Origin: Astrocystis sublimbata
Taxonomy: Eukaryota > Ascomycota > Sordariomycetes > Xylariales > Xylariaceae
Assembly (NCBI GenBank): GCA_022453515.1
Contig: JAJNNY010000002.1
Span: 1-64,000, forward strand
Direction: 5' to 3'
Length of the DNA stretch: 64,000 nucleotides
Positions 1 through 9,686 of this stretch are shown here, one piece after another. The notes beneath the pieces are model-generated. The model was not told the DNA's origin. It ran no database searches and saw only the letters and a program-made list of their open reading frames with translations. The translations under genes were made by a program, and so were the position numbers. How positions within the stretch are numbered: position 1 is the first letter of the stretch; every line of letters begins with the position of its first letter.

Positions 1-1384
1 AGGCGTTTTTTTCTTTTAATAATACTACCTAATATAATAACTTATATATAGCTTTTAAAAGTTAGCTATAGGCGTTAATAATTATAGTTAGGGAACTATT
101 TTTATATCTAGAGATTTTATTTTTAAGATAGATAGACTATAAAGTAGCTTTTTTAATAATAGTAAGTGTTTTTAAAACCTAAGGAATTATTAGTAGTTCG
201 GGTTTTAGCGTAGGAGTTTTAGCTACGTTAGTATTATCTAAACTTAAAATAATATATTTAGGATCAAAAAAGATAAATCCAGCCGTTTAAAAACCTGATT
301 TTATAGTTTTAAACATAAACGCCTTTTTTAACGCGATATTAAAACCACGTAAAAAATCCTTTTTTGCGATATAGGTTTAATATTAGCGTATAAAATCTTC
401 GATAAAGTTATTATACGCCCTTTTTATAACAGAAAAATAAATAATATCGAAAAGCTAAAGCTTATATAATAAATAGGCAGGTATATAAAAGGTAATAATA
501 TTATTATTATTGTAATATTTTTCGAATTTAGCTAAGTGGTAGCTTTTATAACTATTAAGGATAAAGAGGCGTTTTATACCTTTTATACGCGTTTATATAT
601 ATATATTAAAATGCTCTACTTATTCTAGACCGATATTATTAGTTGTCCAGCCATTTAAAGTAAGTATAATACGCTAGTTGGGGGGCAAAAGGCTATCGCG
701 CATCTATAACGCGAAGTGGCTTTTCCCTACTAAAATAATAAACGCGGGCATAATAAAACTATCCGCAAAAACGGCGCAAATAGCTATGGCCTATTCCTAA
801 TCGCCTTACTATATTTAGCGAGGTCTTCTGTATTGTTTAGTACTTATAATAACTATACCAGATAGTATTATGCCTATTATAAAGCCTGTCTTATCGAAGT
901 TATAAATATCCCTCTTTTTTATACTATGTTTTATAATTATAGCCTTTACTAACTGAAACCACTTATAATATATATCTGGATTTTTATAAAAAGACCTCTA
1001 ATAATCGATTCTATGATTAAAACGCGTCTTTAACTCGGGGCAGCGGCGTACAAAAGCCAAGGCCTAATTAACGCTAATAAAAGGCGCGTTACAGTCGTAT
1101 AGAAAAAGGTTCGCTATATCTTTAATATTTCAAAGCCAGGGAAAAAATACTTGCGCATCTAAATCAAGTATCTTTTCTATAAGTATTTCTTTTTTAGATT
1201 CTATAAGTTTTTGTATTAAAAAACGGACTTTTTAGCTTAGGCGCATTTTATAATAATATTAGTTATAAAAAGTACTATAGGGAATATAGTAGAATTTGGC
1301 AACTTTATATAAAAAAAAACGCGAGTTTTTTTAAATCGCATAGATTATAAGATTAAAACGAGCTTTTTTAGAAATAGAATTCAT
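1..1384 (-). mobile_element. RIP-degraded Fot1/pogo-type DNA transposon (transposase relic)
   Basis: Read on the minus strand from an ATG at 1384, the sequence keeps the outline of a Tc1/mariner-superfamily Fot1/pogo transposase but is broken by many stops. Recognisable in order are an N-terminal start MNSISKKARFNL; a helix-turn-helix/CENPB-like stretch with 'LDLDAQVFFPWL'; 'PELKTRFNHR'; the catalytic-core segment YNFDKTGF (about 900-875), where the family has YNFDETGF; 'PAFIILVGK'; 'NGWTTNNIGLE' (about 655-620); and a C-terminal 'FFDPKYIILSLD' near 260. The bases are strongly AT-rich, with few CA/TG and many TA dinucleotides while CG survives, as expected of RIP acting on CpA. The element continues beyond the left edge, so only its 5' side is complete, and no terminal inverted repeat could be fixed. 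It is not functional. Confidence 0.85.
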
Positions 1385-1903
1385 ATTAAGTAATAAAGAA
1401 AAACGCGCTTAAATATATAGGTGTCTAGAAAGTTAAAAAACTAACCCATCAACCCATGTGATACATTAAGTATAATATAATTTAGGAATAATCATATTAT
1501 AACTAGATAGTAATTAACAGATAGCTAGGTAGTAAATAAATAATAACTATTATTTAAAGTCATGTTTAGTTTCTGATGTAAGAATCTAAAAGTGTCTCAT
1601 CTATTTTGTGTGGCACCTCGCCTGCCAGGCACCTTTACTCCTGTATGCATGCGCTTAGGTACCTAGGTACTTAGTATATATGATCTATGGCTCTGTCCAA
1701 TGCAGGCTGCAGCCGCCGGCTGGGCATGGGTGCTCTCAGCTCCGTCCAGGCGCACCCCCCACCCCTTTGGTCTTGTTGGAAGCTACAAATACCTATGAGG
1801 AGTAACCGTGCCTCCTTCCACGGTAAAACAAACCAAACCGTTCCATCTTTTTTTCTCTCGACCCCACACCATACTCCTGCCATTTCAGTAGATATCATTA
1901 TCT
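1385..1903. other. Transition from AT-rich relic to normal DNA; leader of the next gene
   Basis: AT-rich sequence continues to about 1600 and then base composition switches abruptly, so the outer end of the transposon probably lies between 1385 and 1600. One copy of the palindrome TACCTAGGTA is at 1660-1669. The last 70 bases before the next gene are pyrimidine-rich (around 1840-1880), typical of a fungal leader. Confidence 0.5.
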
Positions 1904-3130
1904 ATGGGTGATACAATTCGAGGGCGTGGGCTGTTTACGGCCGACGCGATTCTATCAGCATTGGCGGACGATCCAGAGCGACTTGGTCGCGCAAGAAATC
2001 GCTTCAGCAGTTCCCCGCCACCCTACAGGTCGCATCTGTCGTCAGGGACTACAACTCGATCCCAAAGCCCTGACGCGCCGAATGAAGCAGAGTATCGCCG
2101 CGAGATGCAAAGGCGCCAGCTGATAAAGGAGTACGAAGTATCATTACCCCGTGAGCAGTTCGCCGCGCAAAGGTACGAAGAAGAGCAACGTATCCATAGA
2201 GCAAAAGCAAAAGAAAACGGATCCCTTTCTCTGCTACTTGATGTGCCCTTGGCGGCGGATTCGGATGTCATAAATCTCGCAAAGGAGAGAGTTAAGAAAT
2301 GCTGGGTCGAGCAGGGAATCTGGATTGAGAAGTGGAAGGACATGGACCCATGCAAGATAGGCAGGCCGTCGGGACCATGGAAGCACAAACTCCCGCTTGA
2401 GCTTGAGTCTGAATCAGAGTCTGAATCGGAAGCTGGAGGTGATGCACTTCCATTTCTATTTTCCCAGACAAAGAACGTGAAACGGAGACGACCAAAGAGT
2501 GACGAGGAGTTGCGGCTGATTGCTGAGCGGAGGGTTGTACATGAGCGTGAACGCGAAGCATCGCGTCCGTTCTATCAGTTCTTTCATCAGGTGTCGAAAG
2601 AACGAGCGCGTATGCAGCACGAGTCAAGGTTCGTGAGACCTGCTCATGCTGCTTCAGATCCGGCGGATATCAACACAAAGGCCTACGATAACGTAAAGAA
2701 CACGTGGATAGAAAGAGGTATATGGAGTACAAAATGGGGAACACTGCCGGGCATGTGTTGGAAGCATGAACAGCCTCGTGATGAGATGCTGATGGAAGAG
2801 ATGGGACCCGATCCTGTTCCCTGCCAAGCGGACCTGTCCAGGGCTTCTGTTCCTGCACAGATATTCGGAGGCCCGTCTGTGGTTGATGCCAATACGCGGC
2901 CACCACCACGAGGCAAAAAGTCCCAGAAGGACGGAAACGCCGAGCCAATGGCAGACACAGTTCTCGGACCAATTCGTCCAGCGAGGGTATCTAAGGCATC
3001 AACTAGAGGGAAAAGATCCGGGCCTCGACGAGGAATCGCGTCTGATGCCCGTCCACCTCCACTTGAGCCACCTCCCGTCTCTGCCCCGGTGCCACTGCGG
3101 AGAAGTAAACGCTCACGAAAAGGAAAGTGA
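1904..3130 (+). CDS. Hypothetical protein with two W-x-GIW-KW repeats
   Basis: A single uninterrupted frame of 408 residues that I do not recognise as a named family. Two related segments are visible: about residues 128-165 (VKKCWVEQGIW...KW...GPWKHKLP) and about 264-295 (VKNTWIERGIW...KW...GMCWKHEQP). They share the pattern V-K-x-x-W-x-x-x-GIW-x-x-KW then W-KHE/K-x-P, so this is probably a small repeated fold. Between them lie an acidic Ser-Glu run (residues about 167-178) and a basic KRRRPK stretch. The tail is proline-rich and ends in SKRSRKGK, which could be a nuclear targeting signal. No signal peptide or membrane segment is seen. The ATG at 1904 is the first in frame and follows a pyrimidine-rich leader. 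The acidic run and basic tail suggest a nuclear protein; this is inference only. Confidence 0.75.
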   Translation: MGDTIRGRGLFTADAILSALADDPERLGRARNRFSSSPPPYRSHLSSGTTTRSQSPDAPNEAEYRREMQRRQLIKEYEVSLPREQFAAQRYEEEQRIHRAKAKENGSLSLLLDVPLAADSDVINLAKERVKKCWVEQGIWIEKWKDMDPCKIGRPSGPWKHKLPLELESESESESEAGGDALPFLFSQTKNVKRRRPKSDEELRLIAERRVVHEREREASRPFYQFFHQVSKERARMQHESRFVRPAHAASDPADINTKAYDNVKNTWIERGIWSTKWGTLPGMCWKHEQPRDEMLMEEMGPDPVPCQADLSRASVPAQIFGGPSVVDANTRPPPRGKKSQKDGNAEPMADTVLGPIRPARVSKASTRGKRSGPRRGIASDARPPPLEPPPVSAPVPLRRSKRSRKGK

Positions 3131-4680
3131 GAAACCAGGAAGAATGTATTGGAAGTGTTGACACGCAGCCCTTGAAGGTTGCGCAGACAAACTACGCCTC
3201 TACTGTCAATCATCTGAAACCGCCTACAGACGAGAAGACCAACAAGGCGATCGAAGCCCGCTAAGTAATTCTACATGAGCTAGAGAAACAGTTGATGCTT
3301 TACCTGCCAATGGCCCGTTGTCTTGTGGATACCTTCAGAGGGCAGCTCATCGAGGAGGGAGGTCGGAAGGTTACTGTCAGGCACATTAGCTGCCCAATAG
3401 CGGACGATCTCGCGCAGGATATATTTTACATGTAACAACGTGCAACAGCCGAGGCACAAAGCTACTTGTAACGTTTACTACTCGAAAAGAAGCAGGAGTG
3501 GAAGCAAGTGGTTGTAAAATGTCACGGCAGCAGGGGTCAGTCTGAGTACAAGCGCCACTCTTGCCATGCTCAAGAATATTAACGATGTACTCGATGCCAG
3601 CGAACAAACAAGTGGCTGCGCTAACCGCTGGCACTAAGTCTGCACTGTTGGTCTTTTAATAATTGCATGTAAGTGACGGCGCGTATCGGTCAGCTAAAGT
3701 GGCGGCCATTTCACAACTGCTCGCGTGGCGCTTGGGACCGAGTCCAGGGCGGCGCGCGTAACGAACAGACCATTGAAAGAAATGAGGCCAGCCAAGGACA
3801 TACCTAGGTAGTCTATAAAAAGAACCTGCAACAAAATAAGCCTTTGTCTCACTTCGTCGTTCTTCCTGAGAGGTCATTCGAAAGGCATAGTTACCCCTCA
3901 GCAGCATCAGTTTTGGAGATAAAGTACGAATACATGATCTGACGACCTGAATATCATCTTGATTACTATGTGACACAAGCAGTGTTCATGCCTATGGGCC
4001 ATCCCTTGGGATACGGAGTAAGAAGCGTTATTATAAGACTCGGGAGGGTGGAACATTCAGTACCTAATGTCCCCAACCCAGGGGATGGGACAGTACCTCC
4101 TAAGGTACTGTGATCATACAGTACTCATACAGTAGGCGCTGGGGACATGGAAGTGGAGTCTTGCAGGTGCCAGTCGAGCCAGCTCGGCCAGGTGGGATAA
4201 CGGTTTGAGCCAAAGCTTCTGTAATCACGGTGCGCTAAGAGCGACACACTGTACCGACCCCGAATACCAGACTCGCCAGAGTACATACTTCTTAGCTTAC
4301 CTAAGGTACCTAGGGAAGCACATGGTAGGTGTCGGTGCCCTTGGTTTCATCCTTCTCCCAACTGAATAAATAATCGCCTGCCCACATGGCACATGGGTAT
4401 TGAGCAGCCAATGCTTGCAACCGTAATATGTACACACACACACCCGACACCTAGTACAGCCATACGTTTCCTTGTCCATGTAGCTGCAGACTTCGCCTTA
4501 AACCTCGCAGCATCGGCCGGGCTGGCGCCAGAAGAAACAGAGAAAGACGGCAACGAGAACCTCCGACAGCACCGACAGCACTGACGACGATCCTCACACC
4601 GTTTCCCTCTCACGCCTCAACAACCCGTCCGTCTTCTGGCCTGGAGCTCGTGAGACCTGCCTCAAGGTCTGTTGTCCAGC
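3131..4680. other. Intergenic region, no supported gene
   Basis: No frame with convincing coding character. It holds a TACCTAGGTA palindrome at 3801-3810, the perfect hairpin at 4091-4110 described separately, a second partial copy of the palindrome near 4300-4316, and a short CA run near 4430-4443. The last 120 bases are the likely leader of the MPO1-like gene. Confidence 0.5.
4091..4110. repeat. Perfect inverted repeat, 8-bp arms, 4-bp loop
   Basis: The sequence CAGTACCT-CCTA-AGGTACTG forms a perfect hairpin. The half-site 'cagtac' recurs just downstream near 4118-4124, so this is a small cluster of related half-sites between two genes. Its role is unknown. Confidence 0.6.
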
Positions 4681-5433
4681 ATGGCTCTCAACCTCGAGAA
4701 ACAGCTCACCTTTGTAAGACGCCTCTACGCCTTTACGCCGTGCCGTCTCTCGTCGCTACTCCAGCTAACACCCGCTTTCCCCAGTACGGTGCGTATCACG
4801 ACAATTCGGTCAACGTCGCCATTCACATGGTCTGCGTCCCGTTGATCCTATTTAGTGGCTTCACCCTCGTATGCCGCCCCCCCGCTTCACCCTGCTTGCC
4901 TGTCCGTCTCGCGACAGCAGTTCCCTTGTTCGAGCTCTGACCGCGCTCCTTCTGTCCTGTAGGGCGCCAATACCGGCACACTGATCCCGCTTCCCGAAGC
5001 CCTCACCATACCGAATCTCGACCTCAACCTCGGCACTCTCGCTGCCCTGGCCTGGGGCGGCTTGTATGTTCTCCTAGAGCCCGTAGCTGGCACCATATTA
5101 GCCTTTATCTGCTTAGGGGCCGCTGCTCTGGGGAATGCTGCCCTGGCCCAGGATTCCTCGCAGACCAACCAAGCCGCCATTGCTGTGCATGTCGTATGCT
5201 GGCTGCTCCAGTTCGTCGGACACGGCGCCTTTGAGGGGCGAGCGCCTGCGCTGTTGGACAACTTAGTCCAGGCCATATTCCTCGCACCTCTGTTTGTGTG
5301 GCTTGAGTTTCTCTTCAAATTCGGCTACCGGCGTGAGCTCCAGGGCAGGGTGGATAAGGCTGTGAAAGTAGAGATTGCGAAATTCAGGAGTCGGAAGGCC
5401 GCTGGCGACGCCAAGAATGGCAAGGCCCAGTGA
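4681..5433 (+). CDS. MPO1: MPO1-like ER membrane protein (DUF962), 2-hydroxy fatty acid dioxygenase
   Basis: Three exons, 4681-4713, 4785-4868 and 4963-5433, encode 195 residues; both introns are phase 0 with GT...AG ends. The product starts MALNLEKQLTFYGAYHDN and matches the yeast Mpo1/YGL010W family. Yeast Mpo1 is an ER Fe(II)-dependent dioxygenase acting on 2-hydroxy fatty acids in the alpha-oxidation of phytosphingosine. Seen directly: the N-terminal YGAYHDNSVNVAIH motif with two conserved histidines, a first hydrophobic helix (VCVPLILFSGF), two or three further hydrophobic segments, the second histidine cluster HVVCWLLQFVGHG followed by FEGRAPALLDN, and a charged C-terminal tail. Length fits the family (yeast 174). 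The start is fixed by the tiny 11-codon first exon, the only one that joins the conserved YxxYH motif in frame. Confidence 0.9.
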
Positions 5434-6124
5434 AGTATTCTTAAGACCTAACCCCGATAGTGAATCTACCATCAGCCGGCTGATATGGAAGTGACGAAAC
5501 GGCTTTTGTTGTGCAAATCAGAGGGACCAGTGACAGCCCAGCACCTGAACGACCCTGTCCTCGCCTGCTAATCCATCACAAGAAAAATCTATTTACGAAA
5601 ATTTGCGGAGCCTCACACAGCCCGTATCCGAGCGTCCTCTTCAAGCACCGTCGATAGCCTTTTGTTGCCAGCTATACTGGATCGACTAGCTTATGATGCA
5701 TCGTGGTGAAGGATTGTTTCGTCTCGTGATCAATTGATACCCCTTGATTATAGGTCTTTATAGGGACCATGTAATTATTGATTGCTATGCTCGAATAGAA
5801 ATGTATATATATATCTCTCTATTCTGCCTTGCCCAACCCAGGGTCTTGATTTCCATGTTCTCGGCCGTTCGCATCTTTTCTTGATTTACTCCGAATAAAA
5901 GTGAGGACTTTTCAGCTCGCTTCATGACCAGCTAAGTTATATATAGATATATACCTACGAAATACCCAGTTACTTACTGCTGTCTCTCGATACTTATGGA
6001 GCACTGGCAATAGCAGAACCACCAGCCATATCCACAATATATATATAGATATATACAAACATAAGGAAACCTGTTATCTCAACATGTCCGACGACACTTA
6101 GCTCATCCTGGCAAATTTCTATTG
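5434..6124. other. Convergent 3' intergenic region
   Basis: Lies between the tails of the MPO1-like gene and the following minus-strand gene, so it should hold both 3' UTRs. It contains several TA-rich runs, including two near-identical copies of a tatagatatatac element (about 5940-5955 and 6040-6056). No gene is seen. Confidence 0.5.
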
Positions 6125-7389
6125 TTAACTTAAAAATGAACGGCGCGACCACGATCGAATGGAGCCGGCTGATCGACGACTGCTTTTTCTCTTATCTTTG
6201 AGCGGCTGCTGGTCGGCAAGCGCCTTCGAAGTCTGACATACGAACGAGACATCTGAATCGTTTGTCGACGCTCTCGTCCTTGTCCGATCATAAAGATCTG
6301 ACATCATGCCAGCTTTCTTGGGCGAGGTTCGAATGAGATTTCTCTCCCAGTCGGGCCGCGGAGATAATGGTGACTCGCGCGGGGAGGGCAACCTTAAGGA
6401 GGAGAGTACCTTGGGTTTTGCATTCGGACTCTCATATGCTTGACGGCGAGGACTCCGCTGCTCGCGATGTGTTCCTGCGGTGCTCTGAGCTCGGTCTGGC
6501 CTTCGGAGGGGATCGATGTGTCCGCTGGCTGCTCCCGATGGTCGATTATCAGATGAATTGTACGAAGTTCGGCCAGGTGAGGGCACACATGCGTGCGCCT
6601 TGCGACTAGATGAACGATAAGTCGGTGCCGGCTGGACTGGCCTGATCATAGGCTGGGGTTGGCGGCCGTAAGTCGGCATATATTGTGCTTTCTCCCTTGT
6701 AGGTTTCGTACTTACTTCTGCTGGCCGATCTTTTACCTCGTGACGGTAGGGAACCGGAGGGGCTTTGACCGCCTCACGAGAACCAGCCGCTTTCGTTGCC
6801 AATGCCTCTGGGTTTTCATATAGATCTGGAAGCCATACGCTTGTTTGTGTGCAGATTACTTCATGAATAGGCCCCTGGCCGCGCTGACGCTGTTTCTCCG
6901 TCTCCCGAAGGGCGCGTCTCGCCGATGCCTTTTCAAGGTCGTGAGGCATCTCCGGCAGGACTTTTTTGCTCACCTTATATGCTCCCTGGCCTATGGGCTG
7001 GGCGGTAAATTGGCCTTTTGTAATTGGGCAGGTCTGGCAATAGCTGATGTCCTGGAGATGGTGTGGTATTAGTCTCCCACAGTCCTTCTGCTTCCTAAGA
7101 TCTCGACGAAATAGGCATCCGAGAACCCCCTCCGCCGAAGCCTGCTGCTTATGGTGTGTTGGGCATAACGTTACGGAGGTGACGATGTGGTCACACTGCA
7201 ATCGCTGGAGTCAGTAATTGATTGCCCTTTGCAGTAAAAGAATTGCTCATGAGACAGTGGTTTGTAGGTGTCTCGGGAGTATAGATACCTGTTATGGTAG
7301 TTTTTGCTCCCGAGACTTGCTAGAAGGGAGAATAAATGACTCCAGGGGTTGCGTACTTTGGTGAAGTGGAGGAAGGTCTTGACACACAT
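6125..7389 (-). CDS. Hypothetical fungal protein with Cys/His-rich N-terminus
   Basis: Two exons, 7389-7357 and 7195-6125, separated by a 161-nt intron (donor GTACGC, branch-like CTGAC, acceptor TTGCAG), give 367 residues. The short first exon is supported because it supplies an ATG and restores the pattern MCVKTFLHFTKCDHIVT...CPTHH, a Cys/His spacing common at the start of many fungal proteins of unknown function. Further cysteines follow (residues about 40-80: CLF, DCGR, CQTCP), so the first 85 residues may bind zinc. The remainder is low-complexity, Ser/Arg/Pro-rich and without membrane segments, ending in a basic Ser/Arg tail. No enzymatic motif is visible. The second exon without the first lacks an ATG, which is the main argument for the model. 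Confidence 0.7.
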
Positions 7390-8205
7390 CTTGCTATGTG
7401 TTAATGATGTGCCGTTCTTTTATCAATCGCACTTGGTGCTCTTTCCCGTACAGGATTTTTAATTTATAGATAGAGAGTGAGGCCGTTCAAGATCGTCTTG
7501 AAGATAATGACGATACTTACCTTCAACTTCTTCGCTTTCTGGGAGCTTCCAAGATTTGATAGTCACGCTTTCCTGGTAACTTACAGAATTATATCAATCC
7601 AGGCCCAAAGTTTTTGGGAGGCTGGCGATTTATGAGCGTTGTCGCGCAACAAGCCTTTGTCAGTAGCTCGTTGTAGCAATACAACAAGGCATTTGCTCTG
7701 GTGGCTTTCTCTAAACGCATGTCTTTCAATAACCGCATTATGATGAACAATACGCAGGTATGATTGTTCCATCGATCCACAGCAGTCTATAGGAATGAAA
7801 GAAGTCTTCCATGTTAGGGTTGCGCAACTTAGTTGAGACAGTGCATTTACTATTTACCATAATGTATCCAAAGAAATGCGCAGATGCAGAAAGAGTCTCT
7901 TGCCCCAAGCCATACCTCCTGGCGACGAAGAGATGAGTTTTAGTCGCGCATGGTGCTCGAAACCTGTGCTGATTCCAAGCCTTTAACAGTACATAGTAAC
8001 CATTGGAAACATCAAAAACTGATGTCCAGCGGAGCGCAGCTTGATAGCCACATGTTCCCTCGTCTAAATGGTGATTCTCTCATTCATACTAACGCTCGGC
8101 TTCCTTGGTACTACCATGCTTACTTATTTACCTCAAATCAGAAAGACGTCATGAAGGGCTAGACCGAGCATGTGCAGGAATTTTATGATCATCACAATCT
8201 ATCAG

Positions 8206-8226
8206 CCTGCATCCTGCATCCTGCAT
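8206..8226 (+). repeat. Tandem heptamer CCTGCAT x3
   Basis: Three perfect copies of a 7-bp unit followed by an imperfect fourth (cctgctc). It lies in the gene-poor region and is probably a slippage product. Confidence 0.8.
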
Positions 8227-9662
8227 CCTGCTCTGCATCTGTCCTGAATAAAAGTAAGCGGCATGGCATCGCGATAATGATCTGTCTTGCGCTCAACAAT
8301 ACTTCAATTAAACTAATACTGTACAACTACAACATTACAATTCATAAAGAAACAAGCGCTTCCCTGTAGTCGTCTCTAAGCTAGACACTCTAGGTAGTGT
8401 AATTTATATTACAAGGGATGTCTGAATGTCCGAGCGTGGTGGCAGTGCAACGTAGTGACACCCAGAGATCCGACATATCACCAGCGGAACGATCCTGCCT
8501 ATCGTGTGTAATAATTCAAGGCCATTCTCTATCTTCTTCTTCTTCTTCTCACGACGTACAAATAAGTATATGGTATCGCGGGCGATGACGCTACGCCAGT
8601 AGCAGTGCAGCCAATGCAACCGACATCGGCTGCATCGTCGGGTAGAAAGTACTCGTAGCACTTCCTCTGCTTCGGCTAGCAGCCAGAAAGTCCGTGGACC
8701 CTTCTCGCTTAGGGTTGAGCGAGATGCCGCGAGGTATTCATCCACCATCCGAAGTAGCTTGAGTTACCAGAAAGCTTGTGCCCCCCACGAGGCAAGCCTT
8801 TCGCTCGACACCACTCTTCGAAAATCACACAATGCAACGGACATGGATCTACACGCAGACGGCCCAACTGAGAGGGCCTCCGTCGCGAATGCTTCATTGG
8901 GAAGCCGGTGGCTATCTCGCTGTCTGCATCCCCATCTCGATGAATTCGTCTTTGATAAGTGGCAGAGGCATTACAGCAAGAACCAACGGTTGCGATGCAA
9001 GGTCGATAAGCAGGCCGGTTATTATACCAGGATCAGCATCGATATCATGGGCTTACTCGAATGGGGGAAGTGGACCAAGTTTTGGGTTGTACGGTACAGC
9101 AGATGACAGCGCAGGACAACCCGAGGGGCGGCTCTTCTCTTCGGACATTGCGGGGAGGGGCCAAGAGTATACTGCGGCTATCATATAGCATCCTATGTAA
9201 CGCCCACAGACGGCGAATACTCGAGCTTTCTTCGTGTTGGAACTTACCGAGATAGATGGTGGATAACGCCAGGCCCTGCTGAACCAGCCAGCAGGTTGAT
9301 GGTGATAAATAATTTGGCTCGCTCCCCTCAGTGAAACCCATAGCGAAGGGTCCGGTCGTCCATATACCACGATATCGACATAACCGGTAAGTGATGCGCC
9401 TTGACGCCGCCAAGACGTTTCTACATTCTTGAGCCTGCAACGGGGGTAAACTGCAACTGCTCGTCACTATGTATTTAATCAGTTTAATAATCATATCTTG
9501 GGTGGGAAGGAGACAGATCGAATGAAGCAAAAACCAAAGAAAAAGAGGAGCTGAGAGATGCTATAGGTCAAAAGTGAAAACAGGCGCCCCGGTCGTCGAA
9601 CATCGGATATCGGGCGTAGGATGCGACGAGAAGACCCCTCCCTCCATTTCTCTGCAGAGGCC

Positions 9663-9686
9663 TTTTTTTTTTTTTTTTTTTTTTTT
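9663..9686 (+). repeat. Poly-T tract, 24 T
   Basis: An uninterrupted run of T preceded by CC and followed by CCC. It could be a simple homopolymer or the poly-A tail of a retroposed sequence inserted on the minus strand. No target-site duplication or retroelement coding sequence was found beside it. Confidence 0.85.

Noticed and set aside
8759..9530. Overlapping frames on both strands in the gene-poor region, one with a hydrophobic stretch and a GTAAGT site
   Set aside because: No ATG-started exon, no matching acceptor that yields a coherent protein, and no recognisable family.
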